Positions 50,169 through 59,906 of a DNA stretch of 64,000 nucleotides are shown piece after piece. This DNA comes from Whitmania pigra. Lineage: Eukaryota; Annelida; Clitellata; Hirudinida; Haemopidae. Under the pieces are notes generated by a model. That model did no database searches and was not told where the DNA came from. It worked only from the letters and a program-made list of their open reading frames with translations. A program made the translations under genes and the position numbers. The DNA is taken from positions 740,001 to 804,000 of the forward strand of contig JAJTWR010000236.1 of NCBI GenBank assembly GCA_021613335.1. The letters run 5' to 3'. The number at the start of each line of letters is the position of its first letter. Position 1 is the stretch's first letter.

Positions 50169-51555
50169 CGTGAATTCTGTTATCTGTATTTTATGTACCT
50201 ATTTATATTTATAACTATTGTCAACGTGGATGAATAATCTCCGTATAACAAGCTGGCTTATGTAACTACCAACTGTAACATTACCATGATGAATAATACC
50301 TCAATTGGTGCAATAACTCTTGCACTGATTGAACCTTGCCAAGCAGACTTTGAGGAGAGGATTGAAAATGTTCCATCAATCCAACATCCCCGCTTCTTAC
50401 GAGGTTTGGAACATCACTAGGCCTCAACATTTGAATTGGCTTGATAGCCTTTGACTGTCCTTTGTTTGGCAGATTTTGGTATTAACGTTTTCGGTTTACG
50501 TCTTCCTCGGTTGCTTCTGTTGCCGTTGTGGTTGTCGTTGTTGCCGAAGCCGAATCTCTGAAGCATTTGCTTTTTGATTTGTAATCTTTCGTTGGTTAGA
50601 CTGCGTACAAGTTTGTTTCAGAAGACGAGTCTTGGGTTCTGATCAGGATGAAATGAATATTAATTTTTGTTATTTATTTTTCTTCGTTCTCGAGGTTTTT
50701 AGTTACATCTGAGCATTTCGGACATTCGAATTGTTTCTTCTTCTTCTTATTATTATTATTATTATTATTATTACTGCTGCTACTAAGTAACTTTTGACAA
50801 ATTGTTAGAAATAATAATATTACTAATAACTTAGAATCTTAATTAACTAGTATTTCCGAGGTCATATTCGTTATTTATTCGTATTTTAAGAACTCTCCGA
50901 GATCCGGTCTCATCAAAGACGACGCTGAAGGATTTGAAGGTGGTATTGCTTCTGAGGAGGAGGAGCAAGGAGGCATGGCTAACCCATGATGGACATTTAT
51001 ATGCATGTTTATGATTTCCCACGAAATAAAATTTGTTAACCTTGTTCAAATAGATAGCAAGGGGTTATTTTAGTCCACCGAGCTTAATAATAATGAAATA
51101 ATCCGGGAGTCCGCAAATAAGTAAGTTAAATAATAAATTTATTAGAGCAGGTATTCAGTTAACGGAACTGAATAATATAAGTTAAGTGTTGAAGGATTGA
51201 GGTACTTAAGGATGCAAATGGATATTTGGGCTTCCAAGTTGTCTTGATTCTCGTTGTTTGTCGGGTGATTATCGAGAATGCTTTTCTGTAGCAGAAATAG
51301 ATACCGCGTGCCTGAAAAAGATATAATTAAATATAAATTTAATTATTTTAGCAATATAAACTTAATTAATTTCCAAAAATCTAAGTTTACAATAATAATA
51401 ATAATAACTTCACTTTCGAAAAGAAAAAGTTTTGATATGTGATATTATTTTTAGGATGTCATTCCCATTAAATCTATTTAATAAACTGATTTAGGGGTTA
51501 AAATTTTAATGTAATTATTTGTTTCTCTATATTAGGCCGATTTTTTGAGTGAAGG
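50169..51555. other. Intergenic, no gene recognised
   Basis: Contains a TTC/TTA microsatellite at about 50739-50772. At about 51070-51180 there is one copy, in minus orientation, of a dispersed repeat also present near 59300-59400. No coding exon was recognised. Confidence 0.55.
51070..51180 (-). repeat. Dispersed repeat with a 7-bp-arm palindrome, copy 1
   Basis: Its reverse complement shares TATTATTCAGTTCCGTTAAC, TGAATAC, AATAAA and CTTAC blocks with 59300-59400. The core TTCAGTT-CCGTT-AACTGAA forms a small stem. This is probably a fragment of an unidentified mobile element; the full limits are not clear. Confidence 0.55.
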
Positions 51556-51681
51556 AATTAATCGCTCCACCACTTATAAAGCGCCCCCACCCAAGGGCTC
51601 TCCCTGGCAGTACAGGCTGGGTTGCGAACACGACACACCGCGTGCAGGGAATCTACCCATTCAGTCATTAACCGGACTCAA
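51556..51681 (-). mobile_element. tRNA-derived SINE, divergent copy
   Basis: The minus strand has an A-box-like GACTGAATGGGTAG and a B-box-like GTGTTCGCAACCC, followed by GGGCGCTTTATAAGTG. It is the same plan as the copies at 11.4 kb and 51.75 kb, more diverged. Confidence 0.65.
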
Positions 51682-51744
51682 ATTTTTAAAGCTATTTAGG
51701 AAGGTGTGTCGCGTCACTAGATGTCTCCTTATGAATGACGAAGG

Positions 51745-51862
51745 TGAATTTGTATAGCGCCATCACCTAGAGGAGCTTTGGGTTGGTGCAAACTGGGTTG
51801 TGAACGCATTGATATGTAACAATTGTTCATGCCGTCGTTCGCCTACTGAGCCAACCCGCATC
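51745..51862 (-). mobile_element. tRNA-derived SINE copy
   Basis: The minus strand has an A-box-like TGGCTCAGTAGG (51842-51853), a B-box-like GCGTTCACAACCC (51795-51807) and a body ending GGCGCTATACAAATTC. It matches the SINE in the Axin intron. It lies next to the divergent copy at 51.56-51.68 kb in the same orientation. Confidence 0.75.
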
Positions 51863-52846
51863 TCAAGAAAAACAATGCAGAGTAAATAAAGAGTAAAAAA
51901 AAACATTTTTGAAGGTTTTAAATTGGGTTGATGGCTCTGGTCACGATGATGGTAATGATATTAATAATTAATTAACGCATTAATGTTGACGAGTTAACGC
52001 CCGGTGAGTTGACGAACGTCATGGTGACATGAATCATTTGAATGCTTGACCCCATATAAATTAACCCGTTACTATTTATTTGTAAAAACCATAACCAAGT
52101 TTTGAAATTAACCGAGTTCACATGAGTGCATTTCAAGTTCAATACGAATGACTCATTTGTACCTAAAATTATTCGAAATTACATTAACATCGATTCGACT
52201 AATGTCTGGACATAACGAGCCTTCAAACCGCAGAAAATCAATCAATTGTGCAGTCAGTAGATATTGTTTGAACTAGGCCTGGTTTGGCAAACCAATATTT
52301 CTAACCCATTCCCAGTTGTTTTGAGACGGACTTTGTCCAAGTTGTGTGCATTTTCCCCTTTATAATCGTAATGTAATTTTGGAATTTGTTTACAACATCA
52401 AGAACAACAACAACAAAAATCTGCGCAATCGAAAACTGTTAGTAGTGCATACTGATTTTAATTAGGCGGCAGATGTACCTCATAGCAGTAAGTTTGATAC
52501 CACGTGGGCTCAGTTACCATTCGATGTTCCTCACCGAGTCTGTGGTAGCTTCACTTGCGAAATTTTAAATTTACCTAATTTGTGTTCTAATGTGTAAAAG
52601 TAAAATAGCTATTAAGAGCACATGCCTTCTTTATGTTCACATACTCAGTCAATTGGATGAGTGTCCCCCGCCAAAAACATAAAAGGAGAAATCATATACG
52701 ATTACACGTAATGTAAAAGTTCAAAGGTCAGTAAAAGTTCATAACCAACATAAGGTTCATCATTTATAAAGAATCTCCACCTCAAGGCGTCGACTGGCTT
52801 CACCATCTGTACAATTCGAAACGGCGTACCTGGTGAGTGGATAAAC
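51863..52846. other. Upstream region of the first PHYHIP-like gene
   Basis: AT-rich, with no further exon recognised. It presumably contains distal promoter sequence of the gene at 52970. Confidence 0.5.
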
Positions 52847-52854
52847 TATAAAAG
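52847..52854 (+). promoter_or_regulatory. TATA box of the first PHYHIP-like gene
   Basis: TATAAAAG lies 123 bp upstream of the proposed ATG (52970). Transcription would start about 30 bp downstream, giving a 5' UTR of roughly 90 nt. Confidence 0.6.
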
Positions 52855-52969
52855 AGAGCTACTGCACATGGCTCTTGGCGCGTTAAAAATACGTTCTCGT
52901 ATTTCAACATCTTCATTTCATCATTGACGAAGAGATTTGTTAATTAAAATTGCAAAAGTCTTAACGAAC

Positions 52970-53794
52970 ATGATCGACGGTAAGAGTTCTATATTTCACT
53001 AATTGTTAACACGGTTATTATTCATGATAGGTAGATTGAAGTGGATTTCGACCACAAAATCACTTTTAAAAGTGACTTATTTTTTTCTAGCACCTAGATA
53101 CACGATGACGCTCGTGCAAAACTTCTTAGATGCTGAAATATTTGTCGCCGAGCAGCACGCAAACTTAGTGCCATGCCAGTTCCTGTACAGATGCAAGCCT
53201 AAGGCTTACTTTGATTACTTAATGAGACAAAAAGTAGGAATCATGAGAGGACTCAAAAGCGGAAAGTTCAAGGACAACACCAGGAGTTACATAAGTGGCG
53301 CAATCAGAGGAATACTCTTCACTGCAAAGTACGTAAAAAATGAGGGATCGGATGAGGGCGAACCAGTACCTACTTCGGCCGAACCGTCGAGTTGTTTCGA
53401 AATCAACGTTGCACATCTAATCGAGCCTTTTCCACCGCGCTGTCATAGGCTCTACTTTGCTGACTTCTACTGCATCCCTGATAGCGACGTTCACTGCCTC
53501 GTTCTGGTGGTCGTTAAACCCGATTGTGCTGTGGCGCGATACTGCAGACAGAGACTTATGAGGCTGAACTGGGATTGCAACAAGTTCTTCACGGCAAACC
53601 CGAGCGATGACGGCGTCATTTTCCAAGTCGCCTCTGCAGAGAAGCTCGTCGTAAAGATTATGTACACGTCGATGATCAGGTTGAAAGAAGTTTTGAGGTC
53701 AAAGCGAGCCACATTGAGTCACGATGACGCTTCGAAGAGCAAAAAGTCAAATAAGCGTAAGAAGCCATCAACTTTGAAACAAGAAGACAACTGA
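52970..53794 (+). CDS. Stand-alone PHYHIP C-terminal-domain protein, paralogue 1
   Basis: Two exons: 52970-52979 (ten bases, ATG ATC GAC G, then GTAAGA) and 53091-53794 after TTTTTTTCTAG. The join is in frame and gives 237 aa beginning MIDAPRYTM. The domain matches the C-terminal half of vertebrate PHYHIP/PHYHIPL. Shared features are a FLYR-x-KPKAYFDYL start, GAIRGILFTA, the signature RLYFADFYC then a hydrophobic VLVVVKP strand, and LNWDCNKFF. Vertebrate family members have an N-terminal fibronectin III domain; none is present here. The C-terminal CxxCNI motif seen in paralogue 2 is replaced by a lysine-rich tail (SKKSNKRKKPS). The biochemical function of the domain is not established; the family name comes from an interaction with phytanoyl-CoA hydroxylase. 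AATAAA lies at 53847-53852. Confidence 0.85.
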
Positions 53795-54306
53795 TTGAAA
53801 CTGCTTTTGCAGTGAATCAGTTCGATAATACTTCATATTTTAATGAAATAAATTTGCTTTGGAACACTTGATCGCCACTTGCGAATTGATCCTTCTGGAA
53901 TTACTGTTGTCTGCGTATGATGTTGCTAATAAATACAAGTTATTCGGAGTTTATTTCTTTATGCAGTTATTCAATTAATTGAAGTAAATAGCTCAAGAAG
54001 GGATTGATGTCGCAGCATACAAATATTGCAATCAATAGTTTTGTTAAATAACGTATAAGAATTGAATTTTTATAATAAAGATTGCCATAAATGAATTTTG
54101 AACAAAATGAAATGACGGAAATATTTTCTATTCTTTATTTGCCAAAAACGCACAATTAACCTGAGTAATATAATTGGACACAATATTTCTATTAGGGTTT
54201 TAAGGAACTCTCGATATTCATTCACTTTTACCCTTCATCAAATTTTCAATATTATTTTCATTGCTCTTTGACACAAACAGGAAAGTACTGTAAAATAAAA
54301 AATAAT
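53795..54306. other. 3' flank of paralogue 1
   Basis: Contains the AATAAA at 53847 and AT-rich sequence. No further gene was recognised. Confidence 0.5.
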
Positions 54307-54674
54307 TTAATTTAAGAGTTTTGCCAGGGAATTACTTTTCCTAAACATTTCAGCCTCGCTACCATTTTCCTGTAATAAATTAATTAAGTTAAAAGCACGA
54401 ATTAAAAACATGCATTGATTAAAAAACCTTTCCATTGCATAGTCATGACCTTAGTAGTGGTTGATATTCCAACCCGTTTGGCTATCAGTTGATGAGTTAA
54501 GATGAACTGAACAATTGTTATCAGCGGATAAATGGGGTTTTTTTTGGGGGGGGGGAAACTAGAGAACACATCAATATCATCGCAGATGTCACTCTTTGTA
54601 ACTTTTGGTGGTTCTGGAGAAATATGATGGCCTGCTTTGACTGCTTCCAGTTTGAAATCAGCAAGAGTTGTCAT
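54307..54674 (-). CDS. Small unidentified protein, tentative two-exon model
   Basis: An ATG at 54674 opens a frame beginning MTTLADFKLEAVKAGHH, followed by SPEPPKVTKSDICDDID. A second open segment after a TTACAG acceptor (54307-54369) reads ENGSEAEMFRKSNSLAKLLN then stop. Either donor GAT|GTGTTC (exon 54570-54674, 55-aa protein) or donor AAG|GTCATG (exon to 54450, 95-aa protein) joins them in frame. The second reading crosses a nine-base C run. Amino-acid composition looks coding, but I recognise no family, so function is unknown. It lies between two PHYHIP-like genes on the opposite strand. Confidence 0.35.
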
Positions 54675-54858
54675 GATGGATTTTGATGATTCAGAAAAAT
54701 GTTATCTCTGACAAGTTTCCAAGACAGATTCCCAGAATCAGACCGAAAAACCAGTTGATATTGACTATCAACCTGTTCCATTTTTCCGTTGGTAGACGTT
54801 GGCAGGTTTGAACGTCATTGAAATTCACGAATTTAATTTAGACAAAATCTATATTTAA

Positions 54859-55437
54859 TTAAACTAAAATTTTCAATCGTATTAAAACATTGTAAAGATT
54901 TCCTACAAATACCGGCTGATACAAGGTAAAGGTATCTTTAATGAATCCAGATGACTGCAAAGAGAGAATAGTTATATTTAAAATAATGCATGTAATACAA
55001 TAGATTAGAGAAAAACTCTTTAATATTGACAATACACAGGTTACCCACCCATTTATTTCCAGAAAAAAATCTTTCGTTCGCTTTGACTCTTCTTCATCAT
55101 TTTTTTTTGCTGACGAGAAAATCTCGAAAAAACTGATCGACCAACAGGTTATCGAAAGTTTTAGTTCCTGTAAGAATCTCGATGAAACTTGCATCGTGTC
55201 GTTTCTATAAAAATAAAGTTTATGATGTTAATCTCAACTTAACTTAAATATTTAAGGTTTGCTTCATATTATAAAGCATGCCAATTGGAATCTAAGTTAT
55301 GTAAATATGCAATTAATAAATCAATTAAAACAGTTTCATGAATTTAGCAACCTCTTTCAGCTCTCTAAGAATCTTCACATTGCTTGTCAAATCTTTATAC
55401 AGTGTTTCAAGCTTAAGATCTTCACATTGGACATAAC
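54859..55437 (-). CDS. Unidentified helical protein, 5' end not resolved
   Basis: Three minus-strand exons, 55352-55437, 55045-55167 and 54859-54954, have GT-AG borders (ATTTTAG, TTACAG and TTGCAG acceptors). The frame is continuous: two bases, then 28, 41 and 31 codons and a stop. The product (at least 100 aa) starts YVQCEDLKLETLYKDL, has a charged middle (AKKNDEEESKRTKDFF) and ends IRLKILV. It is probably largely alpha-helical. There is no in-frame ATG at the left end, so an upstream exon is missing from the model. No family is recognised. It could be a lineage-specific gene or a fragment. Confidence 0.45.
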
Positions 55438-55794
55438 CTAAAATCAGAACAAAGTACACGATAATATTAGAGATAAGAGTTCGTTTGTGCGGGGATTATA
55501 AAGAAATTGATTATTTAAAAGTAAATTTCATCTTACATTGATTATTTAAAAGATGTTCTGTTACCTTAACTGCGTCACGGGCTCTTCACTAGCACTAAAG
55601 AAAGGACTTTGACCTTTCTTATTATAGAATATTCTTATTAAGAATCTATTATTAACTAATGTTATAACCTGGAAATTTTGTATTTCGTTCTCTGGCCTGG
55701 GCTTAAATTGAGCGGGATGCCTTGCTTTTATTTAAATTTGACTCTTAAGCGCTCCGCCAGGTTTGAGAAGAAACTTTAAAAGATCGATATTTTT

Positions 55795-56235
55795 TCTAGG
55801 TGAAAAAATGTCTGAAAGTGAGTTATTGTATAGGACTTGTGTATAATAAAGTTTTCTATTTGTTAAAGTGTTATTTTATGACTGTTTTATAACTTAAAAT
55901 TATATTATAATTAGAACTGCAGATCAATTAATTTTTTAAGTCGAGATTAATCTTGTGATTTCTTATTTTCAACAATGCAGGCGTTTTTAATCTCACCACT
56001 TTAATTTTTTTCTAGGTGGAAAAAAGTCTGAAAGTGAGTTATTGTGCAGGACTTGTATATAATAAAGTTTTCTATTCGTTAAAGTGTTATTTTATAACTA
56101 TTTTATAACTTAAAATTACATTATAATTAGAACTGCAGATCAATTAATTTTTTAAATCAAGATTAATCTTGTGATTTCTTATTTAATTTAATTTATTAAC
56201 AATGCAGGCGTTTTTAATCTCACCACTTTAATTTT
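55795..56235 (+). repeat. Two tandem copies of a 216-bp repeat carrying a possible first exon
   Basis: Each copy starts TCTAGGTG and contains TCTGAAAGTGAGTTATTG, AATAAAGTTTTCTA and CAACAATGCAGGCG; the copies begin at 55795 and 56011. Only the first copy has an ATG before TCTGAAA. The sister unit has three related, partly truncated copies at about 60132, 60201 and 60412, again with an ATG in only one. Confidence 0.9.
55808..55817 (+). other. Candidate 10-base first coding exon of PHYHIP-like paralogue 2
   Basis: ATG TCT GAA A followed by donor GTGAGT. Spliced to 57698 it gives MSERYSMDDMMKLL, which lines up with MIDAPRYTMTLVQ encoded by the 10-base first exon of paralogue 1 (same phase, shared RY-S/T-M). 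The intron would be about 1.9 kb and would include the giant TTA tract. The assignment is an inference. Confidence 0.45.
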
Positions 56236-56475
56236 AAAATAACTTCCCAATACACCTTTATCTGTGCCTATAAATCTACTTTATTCATAAAAATATTAGA
56301 ATCCCAATGAGTGTATCAATCCTGTAACCAATTTTTTGTAGCTAAATACCTCATTCAATTTTAAGTTCCACATCATTTTGGCGGGATAATCCCAAAATGA
56401 TCGATAATTTTGAGTGCTTTTGATAGAGAAGCTTTTGGTTAGTCTATTTCTTGCAGCTGACGTTGGCACGGATAC

Positions 56476-56542
<67 letters not shown>

Positions 56543-56543
56543 G

Positions 56544-56608
<65 letters not shown>

Positions 56609-56611
56609 GAT

Positions 56612-56643
<32 letters not shown>

Positions 56644-56694
56644 ATTATTATTATTATTATATATTATTATTATATTATTATTATTATTATTATG

Positions 56695-56773
<79 letters not shown>

Positions 56774-56775
56774 TA

Positions 56776-56840
<65 letters not shown>

Positions 56841-56846
56841 TTATTA

Positions 56847-56880
<34 letters not shown>

Positions 56881-56891
56881 TATTATTATTA

Positions 56892-56964
<73 letters not shown>

Positions 56965-57002
56965 TATTATTATTATTATTATATTATTATATTATTATAT
57001 TA

Positions 57003-57048
<46 letters not shown>

Positions 57049-57063
57049 GTTATTATTATTATT
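56476..57063. repeat. (TTA)n microsatellite, about 590 bp
   Basis: Almost pure TTA triplets with rare ATGATT, GTT and TTTA interruptions. The orthologous site in the sister duplication (60850-60871) has only about 22 bp. It lies in the proposed first intron or upstream region of paralogue 2. Confidence 0.97.
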
Positions 57064-57226
57064 GTGGATAGTTCTCGTTATCAATTGATCCCAGGTATAT
57101 GTTACGAGTTGCAATAGAGTTTGTTTTAAATAATTTTATGAAATAATATTCTAAAATTTCTAAAAATTAAAAAATGAACGCGTTAATCTCGCATTAACGC
57201 ATATTAATCTGCAGGTCTATTTATAA

Positions 57227-57234
57227 TATAAAAC
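57227..57234 (+). promoter_or_regulatory. TATA box upstream of an alternative 5' exon
   Basis: TATAAAAC lies 51 bp upstream of ATGGCGCGC. It is conserved exactly in the sister unit (about 61030). It suggests a core promoter independent of the 216-bp repeats. A CGTTAAT/ATTAACG palindrome lies about 30 bp upstream in both units. Confidence 0.55.
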
Positions 57235-57277
57235 GTCAGTTTGTGCAACATCAATCAATAATCAGCACTCTCAAAAC

Positions 57278-57369
57278 ATGGCGCGCAAATTGAATTTCGA
57301 AATGCCAATTGCCTTTTCAAATGTTCAAGTAGCAAAGATCGGCGAAGCATTATATTTGGAAACTTTCAG
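57278..57369 (+). other. Conserved upstream ORF exon (uORF) of PHYHIP-like paralogue 2
   Basis: ATG GCG CGC opens a 30-codon frame (starting MARKLNFEMPIAF) and ends at donor TTCAG|GTTTTC. Joined to 57698 it adds R-V-L-Y-G and stops at TGA 57709-57711, so it overlaps the main ATG (57706). The segment is essentially identical in the sister unit (61084 on), while flanking intron sequence differs. It may be a regulatory uORF or the real 5' exon of a different isoform. Confidence 0.5.
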
Positions 57370-57697
57370 GTTTTCGCGAATGAAAACATTTTACCAAAAT
57401 CTGTTTGTTGTGTATGTGTGTTTTTGTTTGTTTTTTTTTAATGAGTGCAACTAGTGTCTGCATCAGGGACATAATTTGGAGGGCTCCTAATTTTTGCTAG
57501 TAGAAAAAAAAAGGTCATAGTCTTAAGTTATGCGAGGGTTTGCCCCCTTTGCCCCTTTGCCCCAATCAGATAAGGAGCTAAATTAGTTTTATAAGTACCA
57601 TTGAGGTAATTGCAATTTATCATATTACATTAAGAGTAATTAAGTAATTTTAGCTTGTTATTTTAAATATACCAACAGATAACATTTTGATTTCTAG

Positions 57698-58365
57698 GGT
57701 ACTCTATGGATGACATGATGAAACTTCTGAAGAAAGCAGAAAATTATTGCTCTGATAAAATGGTGTGCTGCTATGAGCTGTACAGAAATAAAGGAGAAGG
57801 TCACTTTCAAGAAATTCTCGATGATGATAAAATTGTGAATTTGAATTTGAAAGATGATGCTGGAGATCCCAGGACTCCCATAAATGGCAACATTGAAGCA
57901 ATATTTTTCACTGCCAGTGTTAAATGGGGATCAGAAATTGGAGAACCAATACCCATCTCGCCCTACGGCCCGGATCGCTTACTAATCGACACAGATTACT
58001 TAATTCAACCATCCAAACACAATCTTTACTTTGCTGACTTCTACTGCGTTAAAAGTGAAGAAAATGTTTACCATTACGTAGTTCTGGTGGTTGCTGAACC
58101 GGTATCAGTTGGTGATAAATTTTGTGTTAAGTATCTCCCAAAATTGGACTGGAAAAATAACAAGTTCCTTAGAAGCAGCGATGAAAACAATTTCCAAGTT
58201 TCTTCGATGAAATATGTTATCGTGGAAGTGCTTTACACCTCTGAAATTAATATCGAGAAAGCTTTGGTTGCAAATAAAGCTAAATTAAGAAAAAGTGATG
58301 AGGCTTCCTACAAATACGGTGTTCCAAAAAACAAGAAATGTACAACATGTAACATCACCAGTTGA
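57698..58365 (+). CDS. Stand-alone PHYHIP C-terminal-domain protein, paralogue 2 (main exon)
   Basis: Intronless body of the gene, after acceptor TTGATTTCTAG. From the internal ATG (57706) it encodes 219 aa; with the proposed 10-base first exon, 225 aa. Domain marks: VCCYELYRNK, GDPRTPINGNIEAIFFTA, SPYGPDRLLIDTDYLIQP, NLYFADFYC, YHYVVLVVAEP, KLDWKNNKFL, and a C-terminal CTTCNIT like the vertebrate PHYHIP ending CKTCNIS. It has no fibronectin III domain, membrane segment or signal peptide. It is closer to vertebrate PHYHIP than paralogue 1 in the LYFADFYC-VLVVAEP region and at the C-terminus. AATAAA lies at 58564-58569. Biochemical role unknown. Confidence 0.88.
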
Positions 58366-58591
58366 GACCTTCCTGATCAGGAACAAGTGATGAAGACAGC
58401 AACATTTCGTTTGGTGTTTAATAATCCGAATTGATTCAATTTATTCCTACTGATTTAAATAACTTGTAATCTTCATTTTTCCGAATTCGCTTTTTATGTC
58501 TTTTTGAAATGGTTGCATTTTGATTTAAACTTAGAGCAGCTTCTTTTGTAATCCAGACATTCTAATAAAAGCCTCTAACGCCTTAAAAATG

Positions 58592-58642
58592 TCTTCTTCT
58601 TCTTCTTCTTCTTCTTATTATTATTATTATTATTATTATTAA

Positions 58643-58724
<82 letters not shown>

Positions 58725-58763
58725 ATAAATTATTATTATTATTAATTATTATTATTATTATTA
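58592..58763. repeat. (TTC)n-(TTA)n compound microsatellite
   Basis: Six TTC triplets pass directly into about 150 bp of TTA/ATT. It lies immediately beyond the end of duplication unit 1 and is absent after unit 2. Confidence 0.95.
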
Positions 58764-59906
58764 TGTTTTTTACTTCCAAAACCCTTGTCGACAATGAAAG
58801 AAACTCTGGAAGACAAGCCTTGATCAAGCTGTTCTTCTAACATTCACTGCATTTACCTGCGGACAATTAAAAATTAAAACCAACAATTAAAAACAAATTT
58901 TTTTAAATTAAATTTCAACATTATTCAACAAACCTTTACAAACTGGAGTTGAATATTAAGTACTAAAATTACAAAAATTAATTATATAGTTACATAAACA
59001 CCATGTGAGAGATAGCGTCCCGCGGGTAAATATGAAGGTGGCACGCATCACGGCGAGCAGCTTGTTCGGGACGAACAAATTTAAGGAGGGTGCAATGTTG
59101 TAAACTCGGCAATAACTGTTTAAAATTATATTGCCGAGAATAATTAGATCTAAACTTAATTATATTTGCGGTAATATTCATTATGTTTCTCTATGTAGTC
59201 GTATCCACTTTATGACACACAAAGGCAGCTTACAACATCACAGCATCCAACACAGCTTAAAGTTCTAAAGTACTTCATATCCTTTATGCACTTACCTTTC
59301 TATTATTCAGTTCCGTTAACTGAATACTTGCTTAATAAACTTACTCTAAAACTTACTAGTACCCGGACCCCAGGTTATTTCAATAGCAATGTGCACTATC
59401 TAGCATAATTTATAGCAATAAAATTAAAATTTCATGCAAAATATTTTTCAAAAATTAACAGTCTACCTTGAGGCTGGGGATATGCTTTTCCTCTTCAAAT
59501 ACTTTTCTTGTGAATGATATTCATGACTGAAATTTGGCCAGGTTCAAAAGTTCAAAAGTTTATTTTTATTTATTAATACTTTTCTCTTCTCGCCTAAACT
59601 TCTGCTTACGTCACCAGTCACGTCACGTTATGCTATCAGTCAGTAAATTGATCATACTAATAAACTTGCTAGCGGACCCGTCAACTGCCGTCTCCAATTA
59701 GAGCCAACAACTAAAGCGAATTAATTTTTATGCAACCTTCATTGCTAAAATTATGTTCAACAAAACCTAGCCAGCTACAAGCATGTTTCATGATTATTTA
59801 AATTCCATTTTCTTAAAATAGATATATTAACACTGTTGACTTTATTCAAAAGATTTGTATGGTTTATCATTCCGACGTTAGTCCCCTTAAACCACTATAA
59901 TTAGAT
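58764..59906. other. Spacer between the duplicated PHYHIP-like units
   Basis: No gene was recognised. A GC-richer patch at 58999-59110 is coding-like on minus, but I cannot name it. The second copy of the palindromic dispersed repeat lies at about 59300-59400. Confidence 0.5.
59300..59400 (+). repeat. Dispersed repeat with a 7-bp-arm palindrome, copy 2
   Basis: Contains TATTATTCAGTTCCGTTAAC and TGAATACTTGC. Matches the reverse complement of 51070-51180. Confidence 0.55.

Larger units (their letters stand above)
55553..58580. repeat. Tandem duplication unit 1 carrying PHYHIP-like paralogue 2
   Basis: Matches 59907-62325 nearly end to end, from GATGTTCTGTTAC to beyond the AATAAA signal. Without the 590-bp TTA microsatellite it is about 2.44 kb, against 2.42 kb for the sister unit. 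It contains the 216-bp repeats, the TATA/uORF exon and the main coding exon. Confidence 0.9.

Noticed and set aside
56414..57071. Open frames of Tyr/Ile/Leu
   Set aside because: Pure TTA microsatellite; the tract is nearly absent from the sister duplication.
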